A DNA stretch of 11,846 nucleotides from Bacteroidia bacterium (lineage in GTDB: Bacteria > Bacteroidota > Bacteroidia > Chitinophagales > Saprospiraceae), in contig JAUIIF010000073.1 in the NCBI GenBank assembly GCA_030431945.1, positions 1 through 11,846 of the forward strand, in the 5' to 3' direction. Position 1 is the first letter of the stretch; the number at the start of each line of letters is the position of its first letter. Shown piece by piece: positions 5,385 to 11,846 of the stretch. The notes beneath the pieces were generated by a model. It saw nothing but the letters and a program-made list of their open reading frames with translations, was not told the DNA's origin and searched no databases. Position numbers and translations under genes: made by a program.

Positions 5385-6212
5385 CTAGCCGTTGAGCTTC
5401 TGAAAGAGCAGGATTCCCCAGCCCAGGTGACCGGCTTTGCCCAACGCAATAAAATCGTCACAGGCTTTGATTCTTTCCTCAACGAAGGCAGGGCTGCTTT
5501 CCTTAACCAAACGGTCTTTATTTTCCCGGAGGACTTCCCTTAACTTGGAAAAATGGGTAGCCAGGTGCTCGTGCCGCTCAATCGAGTAAATTTGCTGAAA
5601 GAAGCCACGGCGGGCATCCGTTTCGTACTGGCTCAGGCTGATCAGGTCTTCGACCGGAAGCTCCGCAATTTGCGGCAATACGGCTTCCGGCAAGTTTTCA
5701 CTGGTCAAAATAGCGCTGAATACCAGGCGGCCTTCCGGCTTCATGACCCGGTGAATAGCCCGGAACATTTGTTCTTTGTTGGCCGTGATGCTGAAGCTGT
5801 CCTGCGCCAGTACGTAGTCGAAAGTCCCTGGCTCGTAAGGCATGTAGTCCACCGAGCCGAAGGAAACGTGCACCTTCTTGGTCAATTCGATTTTATCGAT
5901 CTCGGCCTGATTGAAAGCGTTCTGCACTTCATCGTCGTTCAGGCAATCGACTTTACAATTCTGCGACTCCGCAATGTAGCGGGCTGCCGTTCCGAAACCG
6001 GACATCAACATCAGAATGCGCGTGCTGCGGTTAATCTTTGGCAGCAGGCGCAGCATACGGTCGGTGGTTGCTCTGGCCGCCTCAAAAGGCGTCATGCCGG
6101 GATCATCGTAAAGTCCGACGTGCAGATCATCCCCTCCCCAAAGATTACGGTAAATAGTTTGTGATTTCTTTGTTTCGTTGAAGGATGGAATAGCTACTGC
6201 TGGATCTGACAT
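5385..6212 (-). CDS. SAM-dependent methyltransferase, sarcosine/dimethylglycine methyltransferase-like
   Basis: A 275-aa class I methyltransferase-type protein. Residues YRNLWGGDDLHVGLYDDP (21-38) match the signature at the start of sarcosine/dimethylglycine N-methyltransferases of glycine betaine synthesis and related small-molecule methyltransferases. The next segment AARATTDRMLRLLP (45-58) and the later FDYVLAQDSFSITANKEQMF (131-150) with HRVMKPEGRLVFS (154-166) also fit that family. The SAM-binding motif I is unusual: ILMLMSGFGTAARYIAE stands where relatives have VLDLGxGxGG, so the conserved Asp and first Gly are Met68 and Met70. Activity or cofactor use may therefore differ, and the substrate is unknown. 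No partner glycine/sarcosine methyltransferase gene is nearby. The start at 6210-6212 is 64 bp from the upstream gene; a perfect palindrome lies between. Confidence 0.82.
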   Translation of the reverse strand: MSDPAVAIPSFNETKKSQTIYRNLWGGDDLHVGLYDDPGMTPFEAARATTDRMLRLLPKINRSTRILMLMSGFGTAARYIAESQNCKVDCLNDDEVQNAFNQAEIDKIELTKKVHVSFGSVDYMPYEPGTFDYVLAQDSFSITANKEQMFRAIHRVMKPEGRLVFSAILTSENLPEAVLPQIAELPVEDLISLSQYETDARRGFFQQIYSIERHEHLATHFSKLREVLRENKDRLVKESSPAFVEERIKACDDFIALGKAGHLGWGILLFQKLNG

Positions 6213-6225
6213 TAATATTGGATGA

Positions 6226-6262
6226 TTTACTCATGTAAACGCACGAAATTGCTTTTTGTGCG
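6226..6262. promoter_or_regulatory. Two adjacent inverted repeats upstream of the methyltransferase
   Basis: TTTAC-TCAT-GTAAA (6226-6239) is a perfect 5-bp inverted repeat beginning 14 bp before the methyltransferase ATG. Immediately beside it is CGCAC ... GTGCG (6240-6244 with 6258-6262), with AAA / TTT pairing inside. The first could be an operator or a leader hairpin; the second could end the upstream transcript, but it lacks a T-tract on the minus strand. No TAnnTTTG box is evident in this 64-bp gap. Confidence 0.4.
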
Positions 6263-6276
6263 ATCCCTCCTCTCCT

Positions 6277-7260
6277 TCATCGTTTACGGGCCGCCCGTAC
6301 GGGGGCACGCCGCCGGATAATTTTAGCAATTCGCCTGCGCGTGCGGCTGGTGGCAATCGGGTCGGCAGGCGTATGCCTGGTCAGGCCGAGTAAAAAGACA
6401 TTTTTGCCCTTCAGGAGCGGCGTAGCACCGGCCGCCCGGCCAAATCCGGCCACCATCATACCGTCCGGGCTGTCCCGTGCCCCTATTTCTTCGCTGCCGA
6501 GGTAGCTCAGGTGATCCTGGTGGACATCAGGTGTTGCCTGGGCCATGAAGAGGACAAAATTGCGCTGGTCTTCCCCGAAGAAAAAGTAGCGGTGCTGGGC
6601 GCGGTAGGCATCTTCCGCGTAGTGATCGTGAATGGTGTAGCTCGGCGCACTCAGGTCAGTGGCCCAGAAGGTGGACCGCGGCCGGTACTTGCCGCCTACC
6701 GGCCCCTCGTAAAGAAACCAGTAGGCCTGGTCTGCCGGTGCCTTCAGAATTTCCAGCTTAGCGACGTTGCGGTAAAAGGTCCAGCGCCACTCCCAGGCTC
6801 CCGACAGGGAGACCGTAGTAATCTCGTTCCGGCGGGTGATCCTGCTTTCGCACTTCCGGAATCCGGGGTGCCCTACCCCACGGTCTGCCCCAAGATGGAC
6901 CAGGTTGGGCACACCACGGTAACTGGTAGCTGCGGCTGCCGGATAAGCCGGATCGGGATCATCCTGGTACGCCACCCAGTCGTGGCCCAGCTTATCGAAA
7001 ATGGCGCTGAAGCCACCGGCGGCTGGATCGTAGAAATAGGTGGCCGTTGCGGTCTTCACCTTAAAATGCGGTCGCCCCAGATGATCCACTACCCGGATGC
7101 GACCAATAACGGCATCATTTTCTTCTTCCAGGGGCGGAGAGGCGACTGCCTTTGTTCCGGTGCTGGCACCTGCGGCCGCGCCCCCTGGTCCTGCAAGAGA
7201 CAGGGCGGGAACGCAGGTGCAAAAGAAAAGATACAAGAGCAAGGCGGGTAATCGGGGCAT
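6277..7260 (-). CDS. Secreted protein of unknown function
   Basis: A 327-aa protein with an N-terminal signal peptide (MPR, then a hydrophobic run to about residue 21, probable signal peptidase I cleavage after LSLA at 23). There is no lipobox despite Cys14 and Cys16. An Ala/Gly/Ser-rich linker (24-45) leads to a beta-rich domain (about 50-298). The phrases TATYFYDP (72-79), FDKLGHDWVAYQ (88-99), YRGVPNLVHLG (114-124), HPGFRKCESRI (131-141) and YWFLYEGPVGG (180-190) resemble, from memory, an uncharacterised secreted family in Bacteroidota and Planctomycetes; no reaction is known to me. The last 23 residues are strikingly basic (SRTRRRIAKIIRRR and onward), perhaps for binding polyanions or the cell surface. 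The 73-bp gap to the nuclease gene upstream allows co-transcription. Start ATG is at 7258-7260. Confidence 0.75.
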   Translation of the reverse strand: MPRLPALLLYLFFCTCVPALSLAGPGGAAAGASTGTKAVASPPLEEENDAVIGRIRVVDHLGRPHFKVKTATATYFYDPAAGGFSAIFDKLGHDWVAYQDDPDPAYPAAAATSYRGVPNLVHLGADRGVGHPGFRKCESRITRRNEITTVSLSGAWEWRWTFYRNVAKLEILKAPADQAYWFLYEGPVGGKYRPRSTFWATDLSAPSYTIHDHYAEDAYRAQHRYFFFGEDQRNFVLFMAQATPDVHQDHLSYLGSEEIGARDSPDGMMVAGFGRAAGATPLLKGKNVFLLGLTRHTPADPIATSRTRRRIAKIIRRRAPVRAARKR

Positions 7261-7278
7261 CGTTGGGGAGCGTAAGGT

Positions 7279-7314
7279 CAGCTGGTTAAAATCACCCGTA
7301 TAACCGGGCAGCTG
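7279..7314. other. Stem-loop between nuclease gene and secreted-protein gene
   Basis: Two copies of the palindrome CAGCTG (7279-7284 and 7309-7314) can pair with each other, continued by GGTT / AACC; an alternative hairpin CCCG-TATAAC-CGGG (7295-7308) competes. No T-tract follows on the minus strand, so this looks more like a processing or regulatory structure than an intrinsic terminator. Confidence 0.35.
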
Positions 7315-7333
7315 TCTTCCCTGTTCGCTTGGT

Positions 7334-10174
7334 TTACCGCACCAGACCGATCAAAGACCGGTAATCATCAAAGCGGGCGTCTCCTTCCTCCATCTCCAGC
7401 ATACTGTCGTGATCCAGACCGAGGTAGAGGTCTTCCAGTTGTCCCAGGGTCTCCGTACACCTCACTTCCACGATACCCTGGCGGAATTGTTCCCAGCGCC
7501 AGTTGTACGTGGCCTGCACCTTACGCAGGGTAGCGGCCTGGATCACTCCGGCTTCATCCGCACCGGCGACCGTCTCGATGTTGGCAAAGGCCAATTCATT
7601 CCGACTGATCATCAAGGCATCCCGCAGCACGTAGTAGGCGGTATGAACGGTGGTCTGGGGCTGACTGGCCTGCTGGCGGATGAATTCGGCGTACAGGCAA
7701 AGCTGAACGTCTTTGGCGTTGCGTAATAAGTTTTTGAAGACCGTCTTTCCCCGCCATTTAAGGTCAACTACGGCGACTTCCGCCTGTCCGTTGCGTGTTC
7801 TTTCCAGCACCAGATCGGCCCGGCCCTTTACCTTCTGACCGCCCATCGGCACCAATTCTCCTTCCACCACCTCTTCAGAGCCCCTGATCCGCCAGCCATT
7901 TTCCTGCAGGTAATGCACCAGGGACCAGGTGGCGTACTTCATGGTCTGCACAAACTGGACCCGCTCCGGCTCCTGTCCGTATTCCAGTAATACGGCTCCT
8001 TCATTACGCAGCAGCCGCAGCCAGTTGTTGTCGACCCACTGGTGAACTTCCTGGCGACTGTAAGGCCGCTGGTCCTGCTGCAGCTGATTGAGCAGTTGCT
8101 CCACAAACAGGTGACTGAGGTTACCACGCAACCGGTTTTCACTGGCGATGGATAAGATGGGCGTACCCTGCAGGCGGAGTTGGTGCCTGAACACCCACTT
8201 GTACGGATAGTACAGCAGGTCCTCCAGGGCCGTGGGGGTTTCCTGTTCCCGTTCGGTAATGACTTCGGGCCGTTCGAGCGCCAGCTGTGGTACCGGGCCG
8301 GCCAGGGGGCGCACAGCCACGTCGGCAAAAGCAGGTGCCTGAAGCGGGTGCAGAACCTCCGGGTTTTCCCGGGCCCGGTCTACTGCAATCGTGATGGCCT
8401 GCAGTGCCCCTTCCGGGAAAGCCGCCTCCAGGTCACCCAGCAAAGGATGGGCCTCCACGGGGCTTCCCTGCACCCTCTCCGGCACGCAGAGCACAAGTTG
8501 CCGGCGGGCGTGAAGTACCGGGCGCAGCTGTTTCCAGTTGGCCAGGGCATTGGCTTGATCCGGCCCCGACAGGGTGATGCCTTTATGCCGGAGCCAGCTT
8601 ACTTCTTCCGGATAATAGCGGTGAAAGAAATAATCTGGTTCGTGCTCGATGAAATCCCACCAGATCAGGCGATCCAACGTTTCTCCGGCGGGTAGCCGGA
8701 GTACCGAGGCGGCTGAATAAACGGTAGCCAAAGCTCCCTGCTCGGGGTATTGGAACTGAGTGGGGGCCGGTTCATAGACCGTTCTGATCAGTCTTTCCAC
8801 CTCGAGATAGCTCAGTTCCGTTTCCGGCTGGGCGTCCAGCAATTCCAGTGCCCGTTGTACCTGCGCCGCCAGTACCAACAGTCCGGAGGCGTCCTGCTGC
8901 TCGGGTTGGTCCTGTTGTTTTTTCCGGCTGTCGGTATAGGTTTCCAGGGCCCATTCCCGTAAACTGTTCAATAAATCCCGCAGATCGTATTTTGGTACTG
9001 GCTGATCACGTGGATAACGGCGGCGGCGGAACCAGTTTTCGTATTCCGCCCGGGTGGCGGCCAGGCGGGTGGCCGACCAGTTGCGCTCCGTTTCCATTTC
9101 CAGGAAATACCCTTCCAGCATCTGGAACCAACGGGGCCCGAAGAGACCGGGGGTATCCGCCAGGTACTCCGCAATCCGCTGGCCCAGTCGCCAGTGAAGT
9201 GGTTTGGTCACCAGGCTGACGAATTCCATCACCCGCTCCACCTCAATGGGTTCCCAGAGGAAGACGGTTATCAGTTTCAGCACCTGCAGGCTGGGGCGGG
9301 CCAGGCTGGTGGAGGGAACGCCTAAACTGGGCAGTCCTTCGGCCAGCAGCGCATTATCCAGGGTATGATTGCGGAGCGGCAGCAGCAAGCCGGGGCGCCA
9401 GTCAGGGTTGTCCCGCAAAAGCCGGGCGAGATAGGCCGCCAGGTGGGTTTCCCGCTCGGCGCGCAGTAACAACAGCGATCCATCACCGGTCAGCGTCAGG
9501 GGCGTTTCCCCGGCCTCCCCGCGGAGTTGTTGTTGCCACCGACCGAGGTCCGTGTCGGTAGCGGTTGCCTCCGGTTCGGGTAGCGGCTTTACCTGATCCC
9601 CCGCCTTTTCCAGGCGGTCCAGCAGGCGTTGGGTACCGATGGGCAGCAGCTCGCGGGGTTCATTCAGCAAAATTTCCAGGCGGGGGTGCCGGTTTTCTGC
9701 AAGTGCGGCCAGCAGCAGGTTTAAACGGTCGGCCAAACCGGGAAGCAATTGATAATCGTAGCGGTCATCCAGCAGGATATGCTCCAGTTCGTGGAGAACG
9801 GCAATTCGTTCCGGACAGTCTGCAGGAGGGGGGCCGGACAAAGCATACCCCGCCTCCAGTAATTCGTCTCTGCGGCTAAGGACTTCCCCCGTCGTCGCGG
9901 GCTGGTCGGCCACAAAGGAGGCGGCGTAGAAAGGGGGCCTGACCGCGGTGGCCAGGTGGGCGTGCAGGACTTGCCGGTACTGCTCCGTACGGAGTGCGGA
10001 ACGGTTGACCGCAGGTGCGCCCAAAGCATAAAAAGCCTCGAGGTAACTGAGTAAGCCTACCGGAGACAGCGGGAGTAAACCCACCGAAGCCGGCGGAAGT
10101 GCAGGCAACGTCTGCGCAGCAGCGAGGGTCTGGCCTAAAAGAATGGTCAATGGAGCAGAGGTGGAGTGGATCAA
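7334..10174 (-). CDS. AddB-like PD-(D/E)XK nuclease family protein
   Basis: A 946-aa protein with the architecture of AddB-type double-strand-break repair subunits: inactive helicase-like domains followed by a C-terminal RecB-type nuclease. The nuclease shows H688 (GNLSHLF), D787 (KGRADLVL), D804 and K806 (VVDLKW) and Q824/Y828 (QLCLYA), the full set of expected catalytic positions. The entry to that domain is ALEDLLYYPYKWVFRHQLRL (649-668), where Fe-S AddB proteins have a Cys before PYK; here it is Tyr656, and no Cys triplet occurs at the C-terminus, so an Fe-S cluster is unlikely. The N-terminal TILLGQTLAAAQ lacks a Walker A GxGKT. The segment SLARPSLQVLKLITVFLWEP (290-309) is typical of the helicase-like part. 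No AddA partner is in the window. The start is non-ATG: TTG 10172-10174 (given) or TTG 10148-10150; an in-frame TGA lies 8 codons upstream of the first. Confidence 0.87.
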   Translation of the reverse strand: MIHSTSAPLTILLGQTLAAAQTLPALPPASVGLLPLSPVGLLSYLEAFYALGAPAVNRSALRTEQYRQVLHAHLATAVRPPFYAASFVADQPATTGEVLSRRDELLEAGYALSGPPPADCPERIAVLHELEHILLDDRYDYQLLPGLADRLNLLLAALAENRHPRLEILLNEPRELLPIGTQRLLDRLEKAGDQVKPLPEPEATATDTDLGRWQQQLRGEAGETPLTLTGDGSLLLLRAERETHLAAYLARLLRDNPDWRPGLLLPLRNHTLDNALLAEGLPSLGVPSTSLARPSLQVLKLITVFLWEPIEVERVMEFVSLVTKPLHWRLGQRIAEYLADTPGLFGPRWFQMLEGYFLEMETERNWSATRLAATRAEYENWFRRRRYPRDQPVPKYDLRDLLNSLREWALETYTDSRKKQQDQPEQQDASGLLVLAAQVQRALELLDAQPETELSYLEVERLIRTVYEPAPTQFQYPEQGALATVYSAASVLRLPAGETLDRLIWWDFIEHEPDYFFHRYYPEEVSWLRHKGITLSGPDQANALANWKQLRPVLHARRQLVLCVPERVQGSPVEAHPLLGDLEAAFPEGALQAITIAVDRARENPEVLHPLQAPAFADVAVRPLAGPVPQLALERPEVITEREQETPTALEDLLYYPYKWVFRHQLRLQGTPILSIASENRLRGNLSHLFVEQLLNQLQQDQRPYSRQEVHQWVDNNWLRLLRNEGAVLLEYGQEPERVQFVQTMKYATWSLVHYLQENGWRIRGSEEVVEGELVPMGGQKVKGRADLVLERTRNGQAEVAVVDLKWRGKTVFKNLLRNAKDVQLCLYAEFIRQQASQPQTTVHTAYYVLRDALMISRNELAFANIETVAGADEAGVIQAATLRKVQATYNWRWEQFRQGIVEVRCTETLGQLEDLYLGLDHDSMLEMEEGDARFDDYRSLIGLVR

Positions 10175-10242
10175 TGGTGGCCGGAGGTAATTTCACTTGC
10201 GCCGGCACCTTGGGTGAGGGGCCGATAATACCGAAAACGACG

Positions 10243-10260
10243 GGCTTCCTGGTGGAAGCC
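10243..10260 (-). terminator. Hairpin at the end of the START-like gene
   Basis: A perfect 7-bp stem GGCTTCC / GGAAGCC with a 4-nt loop begins within the TAG stop codon of the START-like gene. On the minus strand it is followed by CGTCGTTTTC, a weak T-rich stretch, so it may act as an inefficient terminator or protect the transcript end. The nuclease gene starts about 70 bp further on. Confidence 0.5.
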
Positions 10261-10640
10261 TATCCGCCCATTTCCGCTTTCATGCGCGTGAGCTGAGATT
10301 CCCAGAGGGCTCGTTGGTCTTCCACCTCATCGTCGTCGGCAAAGTCGGTCACGTAAACAATGGTCTCTCCGGTCACCGGACTTTTGGTGATGTCGAATTC
10401 GAGGTATTCGTCGTCATCGTCCGCGTCCTCCCAGGCGAAACGGACCATATCTGCCTCCTTATCTTCGATTAATTCGGCGATTTCGGCAGACCCTTCCCAC
10501 ACGAAAGTGTAGGTTTGGTCATTAATGTCCACCTCATCACAGAACCAGCGCGTCAGGCACGCCGGATCGGTAAGAAATTGATAGACAATATTCGGGGAGG
10601 CCCGGCAGATAAACTCATAAGTAAACTTAACGCGTTCCAT
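10260..10640 (-). CDS. START-like (SRPBCC superfamily) domain protein
   Basis: A 126-aa very acidic protein of the START-like helix-grip family found in Bacteroidota. The N-terminus KFTYEFICRASPNIVYQFLT (5-24) followed by ACLTRWFCDEVDINDQTYTF (27-46) is the typical opening: a beta strand, the first helix with a conserved LTRWF-type segment, and a beta hairpin. MVRFAWED (65-72), YLEFDI (79-84) and TIVYVTDF (93-100) are the remaining strands, and the C-terminal helix is EDQRALWESQLTRMKAEM (107-124). Such domains usually bind a hydrophobic ligand, but none is assigned to this subfamily. Asp/Glu-rich loops (EDADDDDE, DDDEVED) are conspicuous. Start ATG is at 10638-10640. It is divergent from rpoD, sharing a 194-bp upstream region, an arrangement that may reflect shared control. 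Confidence 0.87.
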   Translation of the reverse strand: MERVKFTYEFICRASPNIVYQFLTDPACLTRWFCDEVDINDQTYTFVWEGSAEIAELIEDKEADMVRFAWEDADDDDEYLEFDITKSPVTGETIVYVTDFADDDEVEDQRALWESQLTRMKAEMGG

Positions 10641-10834
10641 ATCAGTAGTTTGGGAAGGATGATGGTGGGCAATTAAGGCATTTAAAGTGAGACTACCAAA
10701 ATTCTTTTTTAGCCCAACCTATTCGCCTTATTTGGTGTTTGTGTAGTGGACGCCGCGGAAAAAGCCTTTAAGGTATTGATCCTTAGGTAAAATAACCGTA
10801 ATTTTGCGCCCGATTTTAAAAACGTCAATCCTGT
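10641..10834. promoter_or_regulatory. Divergent promoter region between the START-like gene and rpoD
   Basis: A 194-bp gene-free interval that must hold both promoters. The rpoD promoter is identified at 10776-10806. For the START-like gene the minus strand shows a TTTTG near 10698 and a TTAATTG near 10672, an imperfect match to the -33/-7 pattern; I regard it as tentative. No strong palindrome or riboswitch-like fold was noticed. Confidence 0.5.
10776..10806 (+). promoter_or_regulatory. Promoter of rpoD (TTG-N20-TAATTTTG)
   Basis: TTG at 10776-10778 and TAATTTTG at 10799-10806 match the Bacteroidota -33/-7 pattern with a 20-nt spacer. The -7 box is followed by CGCCC, as at the RluA-like gene, and ends 28 nt before the rpoD ATG. 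This would make rpoD autoregulated by its own product at the basal level. Confidence 0.72.
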
Positions 10835-11701
10835 ATGAGACAGCTAAAAATTACCAAGTCGATTACCAATCGCGAGAGTCAGTCGCTCGAAAAATACCTG
10901 CAAGAAATCGGTAAAGTCGATCTGCTGACCCCCGAGGAAGAAGTCGACCTGGCAAAGCGCATCAAGCAGGGTGACCAGATTGCCCTGGAAAAACTAACGA
11001 AAGCCAACCTTCGCTTCGTCGTTTCGGTAGCCAAGCAGTACCAGAACCAGGGCCTCTCCTTGTCTGACCTGATTAACGAAGGAAACCTTGGTTTGATCAA
11101 GGCTGCGCAGCGTTTCGACGAAACGCGGGGCTTCAAGTTCATCTCCTACGCCGTGTGGTGGATTCGTCAATCCATTCTGCAGGCCCTGGCCGAGCAGAGC
11201 CGGATCGTACGTCTTCCCCTTAACAAAGTCGGCAGCCTCAACAAGATCAACAAGGCTTTCTCCATGCTGGAGCAAACCTACGAGCGGGAGCCCAGCAGTG
11301 AAGAACTGGCGGCTCAGCTCGAGATTGCCCCGGAAGAAGTAGAGACCACCCTGGGCGTTGCCGCCCGCCACGTCTCCATGGATGCCCCCTTCGTGGAAGG
11401 CGAAGACAACAGCCTGCTGGACGTACTGGCCAACACCGCTACGCCCGGTACGGACTCTGCCCTGGAGTACAAAGAATCCCTGCGCCGGGAAATTGACCGT
11501 AGCCTCGGCACGCTTACGGAGCGTCAGTGTGACGTGATCAAGCTGTACTACGGTATCGGTGTTGAGCACCCGATGAGCCTCGAAGACATCGGCGAGAAGT
11601 TCGGCCTGACCCGCGAGCGCGTCCGCCAGATCAAAGAACGGGCCATCCGTCGTTTGCGCAAATCCTATAATCGCAATACGCTCAAGTCGTTCCTAGGCTA
11701 A
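10835..11701 (+). CDS. rpoD: Primary sigma factor RpoD/SigA
   Basis: A 288-aa housekeeping sigma-70 factor that directs RNA polymerase to most promoters. It has the short Bacteroidota form: MRQLKITKSITN, then region 1.2 (SLEKYLQEIGKVDLLTPEEE, 17-36), with no region 1.1. Region 2 runs from LTKANLRFVVSVAKQY (54-69) through SLSDLINEGNLGLIKAAQRF (75-94) to the promoter-melting segment GFKFISYAVWWIRQSI (99-114). Region 3 starts at RIVRLPLNKVGSLNKINKAF (123-142). Region 4 contains TLTERQCDVIKLYYG (226-240) and the -35-recognition helix-turn-helix SLEDIGEKFGLTRERVRQIK (248-267). The length is normal for the group. The ATG is preceded by a recognisable promoter with a roughly 22-nt leader. Its TAA stop overlaps the next ATG by one base (TAATG), so the downstream lipoprotein gene is probably translationally coupled. 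Confidence 0.97.
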   Translation: MRQLKITKSITNRESQSLEKYLQEIGKVDLLTPEEEVDLAKRIKQGDQIALEKLTKANLRFVVSVAKQYQNQGLSLSDLINEGNLGLIKAAQRFDETRGFKFISYAVWWIRQSILQALAEQSRIVRLPLNKVGSLNKINKAFSMLEQTYEREPSSEELAAQLEIAPEEVETTLGVAARHVSMDAPFVEGEDNSLLDVLANTATPGTDSALEYKESLRREIDRSLGTLTERQCDVIKLYYGIGVEHPMSLEDIGEKFGLTRERVRQIKERAIRRLRKSYNRNTLKSFLG

Positions 11702-11846
11702 TGACGAAACACAACTTTGTATCAATCCTCCTACTGCTCTTTGTGGTAGGGGTTTCTTTTTTATCCTGTGATTGGCGGAAGACCGTAGAATCTCATACAG
11801 AGCAAACCGGTTTTGGCATTGACAAAAACCCGATAACGGGTCTCCT
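11701..11846 (+). CDS. Putative lipoprotein, N-terminal part (runs off the window)
   Basis: The ATG at 11701-11703 shares its A with the rpoD TAA stop. The 48 visible codons begin MTKHNFVSILLLLFVVGVSF, followed by LSCDWRK. This is a lipoprotein signal: two charged or polar residues, a hydrophobic core and a lipobox FLSC with Cys23 as the lipidation site. Asp at +2 (CD) would, by proteobacterial rules, suggest inner-membrane retention, but those rules do not transfer reliably to Bacteroidota. The mature start contains TESHTEQ-like polar residues and gives no family. The frame is open to the window edge, so length and function are unknown. No separate promoter is visible; expression probably depends on read-through from rpoD. 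Confidence 0.72.
   Translation, partial: MTKHNFVSILLLLFVVGVSFLSCDWRKTVESHTEQTGFGIDKNPITGL

Noticed and set aside
5282..5482. 66-aa minus-strand ORF overlapping the methyltransferase 3' end
   Set aside because: It overlaps a well-supported gene in another frame and falls in hairpin-rich non-coding DNA; no protein signature.
4015..6212. Compatible-solute cluster linking asd with a betaine-type methyltransferase
   Set aside because: asd is a general amino-acid gene, no ectABC or second glycine/sarcosine methyltransferase is present, and the two genes are separated by 350 bp and a separate asd promoter.

Overview
The window looks like chromosomal DNA from a Bacteroidota bacterium, most likely a Saprospiria or Lewinella-type lineage. 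The evidence is a short primary sigma factor of the Bacteroidota type (288 aa, no region 1.1), promoters with the Bacteroidota -7 box TAnnTTTG upstream of asd, rpoD and probably the RluA-like gene, few purine-rich Shine-Dalgarno sites, and a START-like protein typical of the phylum. The genus is inference.

Layout. Seven complete genes plus an insert-like small gene run on the minus strand; rpoD and a truncated lipoprotein gene run on the plus strand at the right end. From left to right: (1) 1-181, seven 23-bp hairpin repeats; (2) 191-568, a 23S rRNA intervening-sequence-type four-helix-bundle gene; (3) 677-963, eight 34-bp hairpin repeats; (4) 968-1693, an RluA-type pseudouridine synthase; (5) 1694-2227, a gene-free, hairpin-dense stretch with two terminators and a possible structured RNA; (6) 2228-3961, a coiled-coil and LEA-like protein; (7) 4015-5034, aspartate-semialdehyde dehydrogenase with a clear promoter; (8) 5035-5384, a gene-free stretch with that promoter and several hairpins; (9) 5385-6212, a methyltransferase resembling sarcosine/dimethylglycine methyltransferases but with an altered SAM motif I; (10) 6277-7260, a secreted protein of unknown function; (11) 7334-10174, a large AddB-like PD-(D/E)XK nuclease; (12) 10260-10640, a START-like protein; (13) 10835-11701, rpoD; (14) 11701 to the window end, a lipoprotein start overlapping the rpoD stop codon.

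Most genes are ordinary housekeeping or accessory genes with no shared pathway. The START-like gene and rpoD diverge from a common 194-bp promoter region. The nuclease, secreted-protein and methyltransferase genes are in tandem, with gaps of 73 and 64 bp.

The most unusual part is the left kilobase. The small four-helix-bundle gene lies between two different tandem arrays of tiny hairpins. The arrays share the words TCTAAAA and GCGAAGCG but sit in opposite orientation, and on one strand of each array nearly every hairpin has a GNA triloop. The gene is also poorer in GC than its neighbours by my rough count. This resembles a repeat-bounded, possibly mobile unit that I do not recognise as a described element.
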